DNA from: Bacteroidota bacterium
GTDB taxonomy: Bacteria > Bacteroidota > Bacteroidia > Bacteroidales > JAGNHN01
DNA length: 64,000 nt
Direction of reading: 5' to 3'
Assembly: GCA_022710185.1 (NCBI GenBank)
Contig: JAKLHK010000007.1
Location: 41,088-105,087, forward strand
Shown here: piece by piece, positions 45,950-55,183 of the stretch
How the letters are laid out: each line of letters starts with the position of its first letter
How positions within the stretch are numbered: the stretch's first letter is position 1
Notes under the pieces: generated by a model
What the model saw: only the letters and a program-made list of their open reading frames with translations
Told to the model about the DNA's origin: nothing
The model's database searches: none
Program-made: the position numbers and the translations under genes

Positions 45950-47286
45950 GCATTTTCAAAGCCTACGACATCCGCGGCATTGCCGGCGAGGAGCTCGATG
46001 CCCGCATGGCCTACCGCATCGGGTATTACCTGCCTGCCCTGCTGATGACCGACCACCTGCTGGTGGGCCGCGACATGCGCCTGAGCTCGGAAGAGCTGAG
46101 TGCCAGCCTCATCGAAGGGATAAGGGCCGCCGGTGCCACGGTAACCGATGCCGGCCTGACCACCACGCCCATGCTGTATTATGCCACAGGACGCGATGGT
46201 TTCAGGGGGTCGGTACAGGTGACGGCCTCCCACAATCCGGCGGAATACAATGGGATGAAGGTGAGCGGGGCTCACGCCCTGCCCGTAGGATATGAGGATG
46301 GCCTCGACTGGCTTGAGGCCCAGGTAGCCCGGGAGCCGGGGCCGACTGGCTCCAAGGGGGGGCTGAGGCACCTCGAGGTGCGCGAAGATTACCTGAACTT
46401 CCTGATCCGGCAGGTTGATGGCCGCATTCCTGACCTGGACATGGTCATCGACTGCTCCAGCGGCATGGGAGGCCTGCTGGCCCGTGCCCTCTTCGGGGAA
46501 CGGCCCCATTACCTCAACGAAGCACCGGACGGCCGCTTTCCGGCCCACGAGCCCAATCCCCTGGATCCTCAGAGCCGAAGCCAGCTGAGCGCCGAAGTAA
46601 AGGAAAAGCGTGCATCCCTGGGGATGATCTTCGACGGGGATGCGGACCGGGTGATGTTCGTGGATGAGCAGGGTGAGTTCATAAGCCCCGACCTCTTCAT
46701 TGCCCTGCTCGGGCATCATTTTCTGGAGGGAAGGGCAGCTGCCACCGTGCTGCAGGATATCCGCTCTTCACGCAATGTGGCGGAGTATCTTTCCCGCTGG
46801 AACGCCCGGGTGGAGACATGGAAAGTGGGCAGGGCCTTCGCGGCCCGCCGCCTCCGGGAGCTCAAGGGAACCTATGGGGGGGAACTGGCAGGGCATTATT
46901 ATTTCCGCGATTTCTATTATTCCGACAGCGGGATGCTGGCCGCGCTGCTCATCACCCGCGTGATCCAGGGCCTACAGCACGACAGGAGCCCGTTGTCCGC
47001 CATAATCGCCCGACTCACCCGCTGGCAGAGCACAGGAGAGGTCAATTTCCGCATTGAAGCCAAGGATGAGGCCATCCAGGCCCTTGTCCGCGAGCTGCCA
47101 GGAACAGAGCGTCCCGTGCGTGTGCTGGACTTCGATGGTTACCGCCTCGATTTCAGGGACTGGTGGTTCAACGTCAGGAAATCCAATACGGAACCTTACC
47201 TGCGTTTCATCGCCGAGGCCCTCGACCCGGACAAGCTGGCCGAACGCCTGGAGCAGGCAAGGAACATCCTGGGGAGGTATTCCTGA
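45946..47286 (+). CDS. Phosphomannomutase/phosphoglucomutase
   Basis: 446 residues starting MSIFKAYDIRGIAGEELDAR. Active-site serine loop VTASHNPAEYNGMKV (about 98-112), metal-binding loop FDGDADRVMFVDEQG (about 228-240), sugar loop GGELAGHYYF and phosphate loop RKSNTEPYLR. It interconverts hexose 1- and 6-phosphates for nucleotide-sugar synthesis; mannose versus glucose preference cannot be set. Coupled to mltG by ATGA and to the DUF2279 gene by TGATG. Confidence 0.92.
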   Translation: MSIFKAYDIRGIAGEELDARMAYRIGYYLPALLMTDHLLVGRDMRLSSEELSASLIEGIRAAGATVTDAGLTTTPMLYYATGRDGFRGSVQVTASHNPAEYNGMKVSGAHALPVGYEDGLDWLEAQVAREPGPTGSKGGLRHLEVREDYLNFLIRQVDGRIPDLDMVIDCSSGMGGLLARALFGERPHYLNEAPDGRFPAHEPNPLDPQSRSQLSAEVKEKRASLGMIFDGDADRVMFVDEQGEFISPDLFIALLGHHFLEGRAAATVLQDIRSSRNVAEYLSRWNARVETWKVGRAFAARRLRELKGTYGGELAGHYYFRDFYYSDSGMLAALLITRVIQGLQHDRSPLSAIIARLTRWQSTGEVNFRIEAKDEAIQALVRELPGTERPVRVLDFDGYRLDFRDWWFNVRKSNTEPYLRFIAEALDPDKLAERLEQARNILGRYS

Positions 47287-48179
47287 TGCGTACCCTGGCC
47301 CTGGCGTGCTGTGTTGTTCTGTCCGCTGTGCAGCCCCTCGCTGGCCGCTGCACCGACAGCTGCCTGACGCGAAGGACGGCACTTCACCTGGTCACCGGCG
47401 CCCTGGGAGGGGGGAGCCTGGCCTACCTGGCCACGGTCTGGTATGCGCCCTACCGCAGCGACGGCTTTCATTTGTTTGATGATAATGCGGAATGGCAGCA
47501 GATGGATAAGGCTGGCCATACCTATTCGGGCTATGCCCTGGCCCGCCTCAGTCTGGAGAGTGCGGACTGGGGATGCTACGGCCACACCGCGGCAGTCCGC
47601 CGGGCCATTTTCCTGCCCGCGGTATACCTCGGCGCCATTGAGATCATGGACGGCTTTTCCCCGGGCTATGGCGCATCCTGGGGCGACCTCACTGCGGATT
47701 TTCTGGGCATTGCCATGGTGGTGGGCCAGCAGGCCGCATGGAGAGAGCAGCGCATCAGCCTCAAATGGTCGTTCCACCGCAGCCCCTATGCCGGGTTGAG
47801 GCCAGCCCTTCTTGGGAAAGGCCTGGCACAGGAAGTTGTTAAAGACTACAATGGCCAGACCTACTGGCTGTGCTTCAATCTTCATTCATTGGATGCGTGG
47901 AACAAGGCCCCGCCATGGCTGGGCCTGGCCCTGGGCTATGGAGCCGAGGGCATGACCGGAGGGCACGGCAACGCAGTTCACGCTTTTCCAGGAGAAGCAG
48001 GGGATCCCATCGTCCGGTACCGGCAGTATTACCTGGCGCCGGACCTCGACCTAAGCCGTATCCCCATCGGAATCCCTTGGCTCAGGCAGGTCCTGAAGCT
48101 CCTGGATATGGTGCACCTGCCCCTGCCTGCGCTTGAGCTCCATAAAGGCAGGCTGCGTGCCCATGCCTTGTATTTTTGA
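47286..48179 (+). CDS. DUF2279 family secreted or membrane protein
   Basis: 297 residues, ATG 47286 inside TGATG overlap with the phosphohexomutase stop; the longer upstream frame is not used. A signal-like hydrophobic start (about 1-20, Cys within ACCVVL) and hydrophobic segments at about 36-55 and 100-120. The segment WQQMDKAGHTYSGYALARLS with conserved Lys, Gly, His is typical of DUF2279, followed by SPGYGASWGDLTADFLG. Function unknown. It is probably in the envelope, and closes the dapF-mltG operon. Confidence 0.8.
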   Translation: MRTLALACCVVLSAVQPLAGRCTDSCLTRRTALHLVTGALGGGSLAYLATVWYAPYRSDGFHLFDDNAEWQQMDKAGHTYSGYALARLSLESADWGCYGHTAAVRRAIFLPAVYLGAIEIMDGFSPGYGASWGDLTADFLGIAMVVGQQAAWREQRISLKWSFHRSPYAGLRPALLGKGLAQEVVKDYNGQTYWLCFNLHSLDAWNKAPPWLGLALGYGAEGMTGGHGNAVHAFPGEAGDPIVRYRQYYLAPDLDLSRIPIGIPWLRQVLKLLDMVHLPLPALELHKGRLRAHALYF

Positions 48180-48208
48180 GCCAGAACGGCAGATTGCCCC
48201 GCTGTCCG

Positions 48209-48216
48209 TATCTTTG
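48209..48216 (+). promoter_or_regulatory. Predicted -7 element (TATCTTTG) for the TPR lipoprotein
   Basis: Perfect TAnnTTTG only 6 bases upstream of the ATG at 48223, implying a nearly leaderless mRNA or a later start codon. Confidence 0.5.
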
Positions 48217-48222
48217 TAAACG

Positions 48223-48633
48223 ATGGACCGAAAACTGTACCTTATCCTTTATGCCCTCCTGGCCCTGGGACTGTCCTGCACTCCCCGCGAGGAGAAGGCG
48301 AAGGAGCTGCTCGAACAGGGGCGGCTACAGCTGATCGCTGGGGATTTTAATGCGGCCCTGGCCTCCCTTGATGCCTGCCTCAGCCTCGATACCACCCTGG
48401 CCGAAGCCTATTTGTTCCGGGGAAGTGTGCGCTTCAACCAGCGCGATGCCGCAGGGGCCATCGCTGACCTGAACTCGGCCATCCGCCATCAGCCCAGTAT
48501 GGCCGATGCCTGGTTCAACCGGGGGAATGCCTGGTTCTACCTTAACGACAGGGACAAGGCCTGCGCCGACTGGAAAGAGGCGGAACGCCTTGGCAAACCC
48601 AACATGGGAGACAAGACCCGCTTCTGCCCCTGA
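48223..48633 (+). CDS. TPR-repeat lipoprotein
   Basis: 136 residues. Lipobox ALGLSC with Cys19. Three tetratricopeptide repeats cover about 25-127 (EEKAKELLEQGRLQLIAGDF, TTLAEAYLFRGSVRFNQRD, MADAWFNRGNAWFYLNDRD). A membrane-bound adaptor for protein interaction is predicted; the partner is unknown. Single gene with a box immediately upstream and an 8-bp hairpin (48681-48702) downstream. Confidence 0.82.
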   Translation: MDRKLYLILYALLALGLSCTPREEKAKELLEQGRLQLIAGDFNAALASLDACLSLDTTLAEAYLFRGSVRFNQRDAAGAIADLNSAIRHQPSMADAWFNRGNAWFYLNDRDKACADWKEAERLGKPNMGDKTRFCP

Positions 48634-48680
48634 GGACCAGTTTATGTTCTAATCGCTAAGTCGTACATCATCAGTATCTT

Positions 48681-48702
48681 AATCTCAAATTGCGTTGAGA
48701 TT
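48681..48702 (+). terminator. Hairpin after the TPR lipoprotein gene
   Basis: AATCTCAA (48681-48688) and TTGAGATT (48695-48702) form an 8-bp AT-rich stem over ATTGCG; only TTC follows, so it is a weak terminator at best. The rest of the gap (48634-48760) has a TATATTTA box near 48733, one mismatch from a -7 element. Confidence 0.4.
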
Positions 48703-48760
48703 TCGGTGTGGGCTCAGATATCCATAGTTTACTATATTTACCCCAACCAAGCCCATACAG

Positions 48761-49237
48761 GTGACTTTCACCCTGCCCCGTCTGCCCGAGCGCCTGAGGC
48801 CGTATAAGTTCCTGGTTTTACTCATCCCCCTGTTCATGATCCTGAACTACCGGGGCGATGAGAAATACCTGGCGGACCGTCGTGTGGTTGGGCGGTGGGA
48901 AGGTACCGGCCGTTTCATCAGCAGTACTCTGCATGCACAGACCGGGTATATGGACCTGGAGCTGACGATACTGGACAACCTCGAGGTCAGCGGCAGCATC
49001 AATGGCTACCCCCTCGCCGATACCCGCCTGGTGCGGCATTTCAGGGTCTTTGAAAAGGACGGGAACATAGTGTATGCCAGGGTGGAGGGCTGGCCCGACA
49101 GCCTGGGCGGAGGCGGGGAGCGATTCAATATCCAGTTGTACCTCACCTCTCCGGATAAAATCGGGTTCACGGAGTTCCGCCTGGGCAGCCGCAAGGGCAT
49201 GGCGGACCTGAAGCGAAGTAAGCTGCCGAAAGAATAG
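48761..49237 (+). CDS. Hypothetical single-pass membrane protein
   Basis: 158 residues, GTG start; there is no ATG before residue 27, and a start further in would remove the membrane helix (about 15-28, FLVLLIPLFMILNY). The soluble part begins RVVGRWEGTGRF and is beta-rich, similar in plan to lipocalin-like or DUF-type envelope proteins, but no family is recognised. It is convergent with ychF, the stops being one base apart. Confidence 0.6.
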   Translation: MTFTLPRLPERLRPYKFLVLLIPLFMILNYRGDEKYLADRRVVGRWEGTGRFISSTLHAQTGYMDLELTILDNLEVSGSINGYPLADTRLVRHFRVFEKDGNIVYARVEGWPDSLGGGGERFNIQLYLTSPDKIGFTEFRLGSRKGMADLKRSKLPKE

Positions 49238-49238
49238 C

Positions 49239-50336
49239 CTACACGTTGAAACGTATGTGCAGCATGTCCCCATCCTGCACTATGTAGTTCTTTCCTTCCA
49301 CCTTCAGTTTTCCGGCCTCCTTGCAGGCGTGCTCGGTGCCCAGCTGCATGAAATCCTCATATTTGATGACCTCTGCCCGGATGAAGCCCCTTTCCAGGTC
49401 ACTGTGGATGACCCCGGCGGCCTGGGGTGCCGTGGAACCCCGGCGGATCGTCCAGGCCCTCACCTCCTTGGGGCCGGCGGTGAAGAAAACCTCCAGGTTG
49501 AGCAGGGTATAGGCCGAACGGATCAGTTTGTCTACGCCCGGCTCCTCCAGCCCGGCATCCCTTAGAAACTCGCGGCGGTCATTCTCGTCCTCCAGCTCGG
49601 AGATTTCCGACTCCAGTGCCCCGGCGATCACCAATACATCGGTGTTTTCCTCCTGCACGGCTGCTTTCACCCGCTCTACATAAGCATTGCCCGAGACCGC
49701 GCTGGCATCGTCCACATTGCAGACATACATTACCGGTTTCATGGTGAGCAGGAAGAGGTCCTGCACATGGCGCTCGTCCCCTTCGTCCACCGGAGCGCTG
49801 CGGGCCGATTGGAAGTTTTCGAGGTGGGCCTTGTATTTCATCAGAACATCCACGGCATGGCGGGCATCCTTGTCACCCGACCTGGCGATCTTCTCCTGGC
49901 GCTGGATCTTGCGCTCCACCGATTCCAGGTCGGCGATCTGCAGCTCCAGATCAACGATCTCCTTGTCGCGCACCGGGTCTACCGACCCTTCCACATGCGG
50001 AAGCAGGGGGTTGTCGAAACAGCGCAGCACATGGATGATGGCATCCACATTGCGGATGTCGGCCAGGAACTTGTTCCCTATCCCTTCGCCCTGGCTAGCC
50101 CCCTTGGCCAGTCCGGGGATGTCGACAAGTTCAACCGTGGTGGGCACTACCCGCGCCGATTTCACCAGGCTGTCGATGGCGTAGAGCCTGGGGTCAGGCA
50201 CTTCCACCATGCCGATGTTCGATTTGTTCGTGCTGAAGGCGAAGCTGGAGGCTTCAGCCTTGGTGCTTGACATGCAATTGAACAGGGTGGTCTTGCCCGT
50301 ATTGGTGAGTCCGACGATGCCGCAGCGTAAGGCCAT
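49239..50336 (-). CDS. ychF: Redox-regulated ATPase YchF (Obg family)
   Basis: 365 residues. G1 GLTNTGKTTLFN, G3 VDIPGLAKGASQGEG with GNKFLADIRNVDAI, G4-like YVCNVDD (the NxxE type giving ATP preference), and a C-terminal TGS domain (FFTAGPKEVRAWTIRRG to GDMLHIRFNV). It binds ribosomes and is tied to stress and translation control. The start is supported by the invariant N-terminus. A perfect TATCTTTG box is 22 bases upstream. Confidence 0.96.
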   Translation of the reverse strand: MALRCGIVGLTNTGKTTLFNCMSSTKAEASSFAFSTNKSNIGMVEVPDPRLYAIDSLVKSARVVPTTVELVDIPGLAKGASQGEGIGNKFLADIRNVDAIIHVLRCFDNPLLPHVEGSVDPVRDKEIVDLELQIADLESVERKIQRQEKIARSGDKDARHAVDVLMKYKAHLENFQSARSAPVDEGDERHVQDLFLLTMKPVMYVCNVDDASAVSGNAYVERVKAAVQEENTDVLVIAGALESEISELEDENDRREFLRDAGLEEPGVDKLIRSAYTLLNLEVFFTAGPKEVRAWTIRRGSTAPQAAGVIHSDLERGFIRAEVIKYEDFMQLGTEHACKEAGKLKVEGKNYIVQDGDMLHIRFNV

Positions 50337-50357
50337 GGGTGTTGAGGATTAGGGGTG

Positions 50358-50365
50358 CAAAGATA
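50358..50365 (-). promoter_or_regulatory. Predicted -7 element (TATCTTTG) for ychF
   Basis: Perfect TAnnTTTG on the minus strand, 21 bases upstream of the start. Confidence 0.62.
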
Positions 50366-50459
50366 GGGTTCCTGTGTTAGAGCCCAGAGCAAAATGAACC
50401 ATCAACCATCCACCATGCCCTCCTCCCCACTCTTCATCAAACTTCAAACATTTTCCATT

Positions 50460-50681
50460 TCAGGGTTCCCTGATTTCCTCCATTATCGATACGATCCTCG
50501 CCCTGAATTCTTCCGGCGCAGAAACATAGCCGTAACCTGATTCCATGTTCTCAATGCCGCCAAAGGCCGAGTCCCCGGTGGATACGATGGCATGGGGCAC
50601 TCCATGGTCGTTCAGGACCTCGTCGAGCAGGCTGGCTTCGAAGGCGTTGTTCAGGTCGAGGATGTGGACATACTTGCTCAT
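50460..50681 (-). CDS. Small DUF2007-like protein
   Basis: 73 residues from ATG 50681 (MSKYVHILDLNNAFEASLL); ATG 50705 would add eight residues. The ferredoxin-like pattern, with the first strand, the helix FEASLLDEVLNDHGVPHAI and a central GGIENMESGYG, resembles DUF2007/putative signal-transducing proteins, although I am not certain. Cytoplasmic, function unknown. It lies between the phosphate transporter and ychF on the same strand. The gap toward ychF contains degenerate ACCATCAACCATCCACCATG repeats near 50398. Confidence 0.55.
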   Translation of the reverse strand: MSKYVHILDLNNAFEASLLDEVLNDHGVPHAIVSTGDSAFGGIENMESGYGYVSAPEEFRARIVSIMEEIREP

Positions 50682-50754
50682 GATCCGGTAGGATTGGTTT
50701 GTCATGGTAAGATAGGTAAAAATCCCGCCCGAGGCAAGCCCAGCGTCGCGTTGG

Positions 50755-51795
50755 CTACAAGGGAAGCAGACCGTAGTGGTCGGCGAGCCAGATGAACAGC
50801 AGGGTCAGTCCGAAGGCTACCGCCGGAGAGATCAGCCACATGGCAAAGAACTGGTTGACTTCAGTCCGCCGGAAAATGTTGCGTGCGCCCAGCTTGGCCA
50901 CACCTATGCCCAGGATGGCGCCCACGTTGAGCTGCACCAGGGAGGTGGGGATGCCCCGTGTGAGGGAGGCAAGGAGCAGCAGGCTGGCCGAGACGAAGGC
51001 GATGATGACGGCTTCGATCTTGCCGAACTGAACGATCTTCTTTCCGGTCTTCAATACCACCTTGTGGCCGAATATGCTGGACCCTATCCCGAAGCTGGGG
51101 GCTACCACCAGGGTGGAGAGGATCATCACGAGTACGAAATTCTGATCGAAATCGATCCCCATCTCATTGATGGTCATGGTGGCAATGGGCCCCGCGGCAT
51201 TGGCCACATTGTTCGCCCCGATGGAGAATGCGACGTAGAGTGACATGAGGAGGATGGTGCCTCTGAGCGCCATGCTTTCATTGATGCGGGAGGAGATGGT
51301 GTACCCCCGTTTCCGGAGTGGCTTGTAGATGTATTTGCCGATCAGATAGCTGATGACAAAGGAGATAACGGGTAGGATGAACCAGGCCGGGATGATTTCA
51401 GTCAGCAGCTTGCCTTCGTTCAGCTCCCCGAAATAGAGTGCGGGCGCAGTGACTGCCAGTACAGTAGCCTGGGATGTGGATTGCGGGATACCCGCCAGGT
51501 TGGAGATGAGCAGAGCGATCGCCACCGAGAACAGAACGATGGATACGATGTTGAATGTGAGCAGGTCAGGATTGAGGATCTCGGATCCCACCGTGGTGGC
51601 GGTGCCTTTGCCGGCAATGAGGGCACCGAGGAACACCATGATGCCGAACAGTCCGGGAATGGCGGATCTGCGGACCACATTGGCCCCATAGGCCGCTGAA
51701 AAGGCGGGCCCGGTACCGCTCCCGCCCATATTGATCGCCAGGAACATAGCGATCAGAAAGGGCAGCAGCAATTGGTTGAACAAGGGTGAGATCAT
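50755..51795 (-). CDS. Inorganic phosphate transporter, PiT family
   Basis: 346 residues, about ten hydrophobic helices. The duplicated PiT signature is visible: FLAINMGGSGTGPAFSAAYG at the start and FSIGANNVANAAGPIATMTI in the second half, with GKGTATTVGSEI in between. It imports phosphate, or a related anion such as sulfate, with H+ or Na+. The first signature has GGSGTGPAF rather than the classical GANDxANxxG, a variant known in PiT-like permeases. A perfect TACCTTTG box lies upstream. Confidence 0.88.
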   Translation of the reverse strand: MISPLFNQLLLPFLIAMFLAINMGGSGTGPAFSAAYGANVVRRSAIPGLFGIMVFLGALIAGKGTATTVGSEILNPDLLTFNIVSIVLFSVAIALLISNLAGIPQSTSQATVLAVTAPALYFGELNEGKLLTEIIPAWFILPVISFVISYLIGKYIYKPLRKRGYTISSRINESMALRGTILLMSLYVAFSIGANNVANAAGPIATMTINEMGIDFDQNFVLVMILSTLVVAPSFGIGSSIFGHKVVLKTGKKIVQFGKIEAVIIAFVSASLLLLASLTRGIPTSLVQLNVGAILGIGVAKLGARNIFRRTEVNQFFAMWLISPAVAFGLTLLFIWLADHYGLLPL

Positions 51796-51845
51796 CGCAA
51801 TATACCTCAGGCCGGGTCCAGGGATAAAATCGGGGCCAGGGCGGG

Positions 51846-51853
51846 CAAAGGTA
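51846..51853 (-). promoter_or_regulatory. Predicted -7 element (TACCTTTG) for the phosphate transporter
   Basis: Perfect TAnnTTTG on the minus strand, 50 bases upstream of the start. Confidence 0.58.
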
Positions 51854-51921
51854 GCGACTCTTCCTGGGTTTCAGTTTTCCATACTTTTAAACACTGTCCG
51901 GACATCCCGGGCATTTTGCCG

Positions 51922-51929
51922 TACTTTTG
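51922..51929 (+). promoter_or_regulatory. Predicted -7 element (TACTTTTG) for the transketolase operon
   Basis: Perfect TAnnTTTG 19 bases upstream of the ATG at 51949. Confidence 0.6.
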
Positions 51930-51948
51930 GGCACGGTTCAAGGAAGAA

Positions 51949-52797
51949 ATGATGGCCAATATCAACGATCTCAGAAACATCGCTTCACAGGTACGACGCG
52001 ATATCCTCCGGATGACGCACGGCGCCGCCTCTGGCCACCCCGGGGGTTCCCTGGGCTGTGCGGACCTGATGAGTGCCCTTTACTTCAGTGAGCTCAGGCA
52101 CAGCCCCCTTCAGTTCAGCATGGACGGACGTGAGCAGGACCTCTTCTTCCTATCCAACGGCCATATTTCCCCGGTTTGGTACAGCGTGCTGGCGCGCAGC
52201 GGGTATTTCCCGGTGAAGGAACTGGTGACCTTCCGCAAACTGGGCACCCGCCTGCAAGGTCACCCTACCACCGCCGAGGACCTGCCCGGTGTGCGGGTTG
52301 CCTCCGGATCCCTGGGTATGGGGCTGAGTGTGGCGATCGGCGCAGCCCTCGCGAAACGGCTTAACCAGGATTCCCATCTGGTGTATGTCCTGACCGGTGA
52401 TGGGGAACTGGAAGAAGGACAGATCTGGGAGGCAGCCCTCTTTGCGGCCGCCCGTAAACTGGATAACCTCATCGCCATCGTCGACTGGAACGGACAGCAG
52501 ATCGACGGGCCGGTGGAAAAGGTCATGCCCCTGGGCGACCTCGGGGCCAAATGGAAGGCCTTCGGTTGGGAGGTGCTCGGCATGGACGGGCATGACATGG
52601 ACGACATCCTGGCCACCCTCCGGCAAGCCCGTGAGGCCTGCTTCCAGGGCCATCCGGTGATGATCCTGATGAAGACCGTGATGGGCAAAGGGGTGGATTT
52701 TATGGAAGGAACCCATCACTGGCACGGCGTGGCGCCCAAGGATGATGAGCTTTCCAGGGCGCTTGCCCAGCTGGAGGAAACCCTGGGGGATTACTGA
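51949..52797 (+). CDS. Transketolase, N-terminal (TPP-binding) subunit
   Basis: 282 residues; ATG 51949 or the adjacent 51952, both with AAGGAAG upstream. It covers only the first domain of transketolase: THGAASGHPGGSLGCADLMS, the TPP segment GDGELEEGQIWEAALFAAAR and VDWNGQQIDG. It pairs with the gene at 54216. Together they transfer two-carbon ketol units in the pentose phosphate pathway. Split transketolases occur in archaea and many bacteria; the unusual point is that the two halves are separated by a VWA gene. The stop overlaps that gene's start (TGATG). Confidence 0.92.
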   Translation: MMANINDLRNIASQVRRDILRMTHGAASGHPGGSLGCADLMSALYFSELRHSPLQFSMDGREQDLFFLSNGHISPVWYSVLARSGYFPVKELVTFRKLGTRLQGHPTTAEDLPGVRVASGSLGMGLSVAIGAALAKRLNQDSHLVYVLTGDGELEEGQIWEAALFAAARKLDNLIAIVDWNGQQIDGPVEKVMPLGDLGAKWKAFGWEVLGMDGHDMDDILATLRQAREACFQGHPVMILMKTVMGKGVDFMEGTHHWHGVAPKDDELSRALAQLEETLGDY

Positions 52798-54200
52798 TGG
52801 GGTACGGGCCAACATACGGCACCCGCGTCCTCGCGTTCCTCCTGCCGTTCCTGCTGCTGCCCGGACTGGTCCGGGCCCAGCCGGTGGAGGAAAAGGTTCC
52901 ACCCCCGCCCCTGACGCGCATCCTCTTCGTATTCGATGCCTCCCAGAGCATGTTCGGCCGCTGGCAAAGCGACATGAAGATCAGCATTGCCCAGCGCCTG
53001 CTCTCCGAGATGCTCGACAGTCTGAGCCAGGTGGAGAACCTGGAACTGGCGCTGAGGGTGTACGGCCATCAGAAGCCCTTCCCTCCCCAGGACTGCAACG
53101 ATACCCGGCTGGAGGTGCCCTTCGGTCCGGCCAACGCGAAAAGGATACAACACCGCCTCAAGACCATTGTCCCGCGCGGCACCACGCCCATCGCCCACTC
53201 CCTTGAGGCCGCTTCAGGAGACTTTCCCGAGTGCGACCGCTGCCGCAACATCATCATCCTGATCACCGACGGCATCGAGGAATGCGGGGGCGACCCCTGT
53301 GCCGTCTCGCGCAGCCTTCAGAAACGCGGCATCGCCCTCAAACCCTTCATCATCGGCATCGGAAGGAACTTCAAGAAGGAGTTCGACTGTGTAGGCACCT
53401 ATTTCGACGCCACCAGCGAACAGGCCTTCACCACCGCCCTCAATGTAGTCATCTCCCAGGCCCTCAATTCCACTACCGCCCAGGTAAATCTGCTGGATAT
53501 CCACGGGAAACCGACGGAGACCAATGTCAACATGAGCTTCTATGACAACTTCTCCGGCAAGCTCAAGTACAATTTTGTCCATACCCTCAATGCCCGTGGG
53601 TTGCCGGACACCCTGGTGATCGACCCCCTGCTGGAGTACAACCTGGTGGTCCATACCCTCCCCCCGGTGCACAAGGACAGCATCCGGCTGACCGCAGGCA
53701 AGCACACGGTGATCGCCCTGGATGCTCCCCAGGGCGACCTCAGCCTGAAGATGGAGACCACCCAGCGGCAGAGCCGGGAGACCCGCGCCATCGTGCGCAG
53801 GGCAGGTGATGCGTCCACCCTGAATGTACACTATGTGAACCGCAGCGACAAATACCTGGTGGGACGGTACGACCTGGAAGTGCTCACCCTGCCGCGCATG
53901 TACATCGACAATGTGGACATTCGGCAGAGCCACACCACCACCGTGGAGATCCCCGGCCCCGGCATCGCCGTGATCCAGAAGACCACCCAGGGCTTCGGCA
54001 GCCTCTACGTGGAACGTGACAACCGCCTGGAATGGGTATATAACCTGGCCGACGACCAACCCCAGGAATCCCTGCTGCTGCAGCCCGGCCGCTACCGCGT
54101 GGTCTTCCGGCCCCGATTCGCGCGCAGCGCACTGCATACTGTGGAAAAGGCCTTCGAGGTCAGCAGCGGTAAGACCAGCCAGGTATACCTGTATAAGTAA
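52797..54200 (+). CDS. Secreted VWA-domain protein inside the transketolase operon
   Basis: 467 residues. Signal peptide about 1-28 (to VRAQ). VWA domain at about 40-225 with an intact MIDAS start (FVFDASQSM, D-x-S-x-S), a threonine in PRGTTPIAHSL and an aspartate in ILITDGIEECGG; Cys pairs in CDRC and CGGDPC may be disulfides. About 240 residues of beta-sandwich repeats follow (for example LLDIHGKPTETNVNMSFYD), resembling carboxypeptidase-regulatory-like domains. There is no C-terminal anchor. Periplasmic or secreted adhesion/assembly role is inferred. Start overlaps the transketolase N-half stop. Confidence 0.8.
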   Translation: MGYGPTYGTRVLAFLLPFLLLPGLVRAQPVEEKVPPPPLTRILFVFDASQSMFGRWQSDMKISIAQRLLSEMLDSLSQVENLELALRVYGHQKPFPPQDCNDTRLEVPFGPANAKRIQHRLKTIVPRGTTPIAHSLEAASGDFPECDRCRNIIILITDGIEECGGDPCAVSRSLQKRGIALKPFIIGIGRNFKKEFDCVGTYFDATSEQAFTTALNVVISQALNSTTAQVNLLDIHGKPTETNVNMSFYDNFSGKLKYNFVHTLNARGLPDTLVIDPLLEYNLVVHTLPPVHKDSIRLTAGKHTVIALDAPQGDLSLKMETTQRQSRETRAIVRRAGDASTLNVHYVNRSDKYLVGRYDLEVLTLPRMYIDNVDIRQSHTTTVEIPGPGIAVIQKTTQGFGSLYVERDNRLEWVYNLADDQPQESLLLQPGRYRVVFRPRFARSALHTVEKAFEVSSGKTSQVYLYK

Positions 54201-54215
54201 AGCCATCCCGCCATC

Positions 54216-55172
54216 ATGACAATAAGTTACGAGAATACAGGAAACAAGGATACCCGTTCGGGTTTTGGTGCAGCCTTGCTGGAATTGGGGAACACCCACC
54301 CCGAGGTGGTGGCCCTATGCGCCGACCTCACCGGCTCACTGAAGATGGACGCCTTCGAGAAAGCCTTTCCCGGGCGCTTCTTCCAGACCGGCATCGCGGA
54401 AGCCAATATGATGAGCATCGCCGCCGGCCTGACCATCGGAGGAAAGGTCCCCTTCACGGGTACCTTCGCCAATTTTTCCACCGGCAGGGTGTTCGACCAG
54501 ATCCGGCAGAACATTGCATACTCCCGCAAGAACGTGAAGATCTGCGCCTCCCATGCCGGGCTCACCCTGGGCGAGGACGGGGCCACCCACCAGATCCTGG
54601 AGGATATCGGCCTGATGCGCATGCTGCCCAACATGACCGTGATCAATCCCTGCGATTACAACCAGACCTATGCGGCCACCCTGGCAGTAGCCGATCACCA
54701 GGGACCGGTATACCTTAGGTTCGGGAGGCCTTCCGTGCCCAATTTCACGCCAAGGGATCAGTCCTTCGAGATCGGAAGGGCCCTCATCATGAAGGAAGGC
54801 AGGGATGTGAGCCTTTTTGCTACCGGCCACCTGGTGTGGAAAGCCCTGGAAGCGAGCCGTATACTGGAAGCGGAGGGCATCAGTGCAGAGGTAGTGAACA
54901 TCCACACCATTAAACCCCTGGACGAGGAGAGTGTCTTAACCTCTGTCAGCAAGACCGGCTGTGCCGTAAGCGCAGAGGAGCATCAGCGCAACGGCGGGCT
55001 GGGCGATGCTATCGCCCAGCTCCTGGCCCTGAAAAGGCCCAGCCCCCTGGAGATGGTGGCCGTGGACGACCGGTTCGGGGAGAGCGGCAAGCCGGAAGAA
55101 TTGCTGACCAAATACGGGCTCGACACCGTGGATGTGGTCCGGGCGGCCAGAAGGGCCCTCGCCCGGAGATAA
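54216..55172 (+). CDS. Transketolase, C-terminal (pyrimidine-binding) subunit
   Basis: 318 residues: middle and last domains. [20 protein letters not shown] contains the catalytic Glu that activates [23 protein letters not shown] and the C-terminal swivel domain ([16 protein letters not shown]) follow. It must combine with the product of 51949-52797 to be active. It starts 16 bases after the VWA gene. It ends 12 bases before the ECF sigma gene, so the operon may run through. Confidence 0.92.
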   Translation: MTISYENTGNKDTRSGFGAALLELGNTHPEVVALCADLTGSLKMDAFEKAFPGRFFQTGIAEANMMSIAAGLTIGGKVPFTGTFANFSTGRVFDQIRQNIAYSRKNVKICASHAGLTLGEDGATHQILEDIGLMRMLPNMTVINPCDYNQTYAATLAVADHQGPVYLRFGRPSVPNFTPRDQSFEIGRALIMKEGRDVSLFATGHLVWKALEASRILEAEGISAEVVNIHTIKPLDEESVLTSVSKTGCAVSAEEHQRNGGLGDAIAQLLALKRPSPLEMVAVDDRFGESGKPEELLTKYGLDTVDVVRAARRALARR

Positions 55173-55183
55173 CTCCCGTCCCC

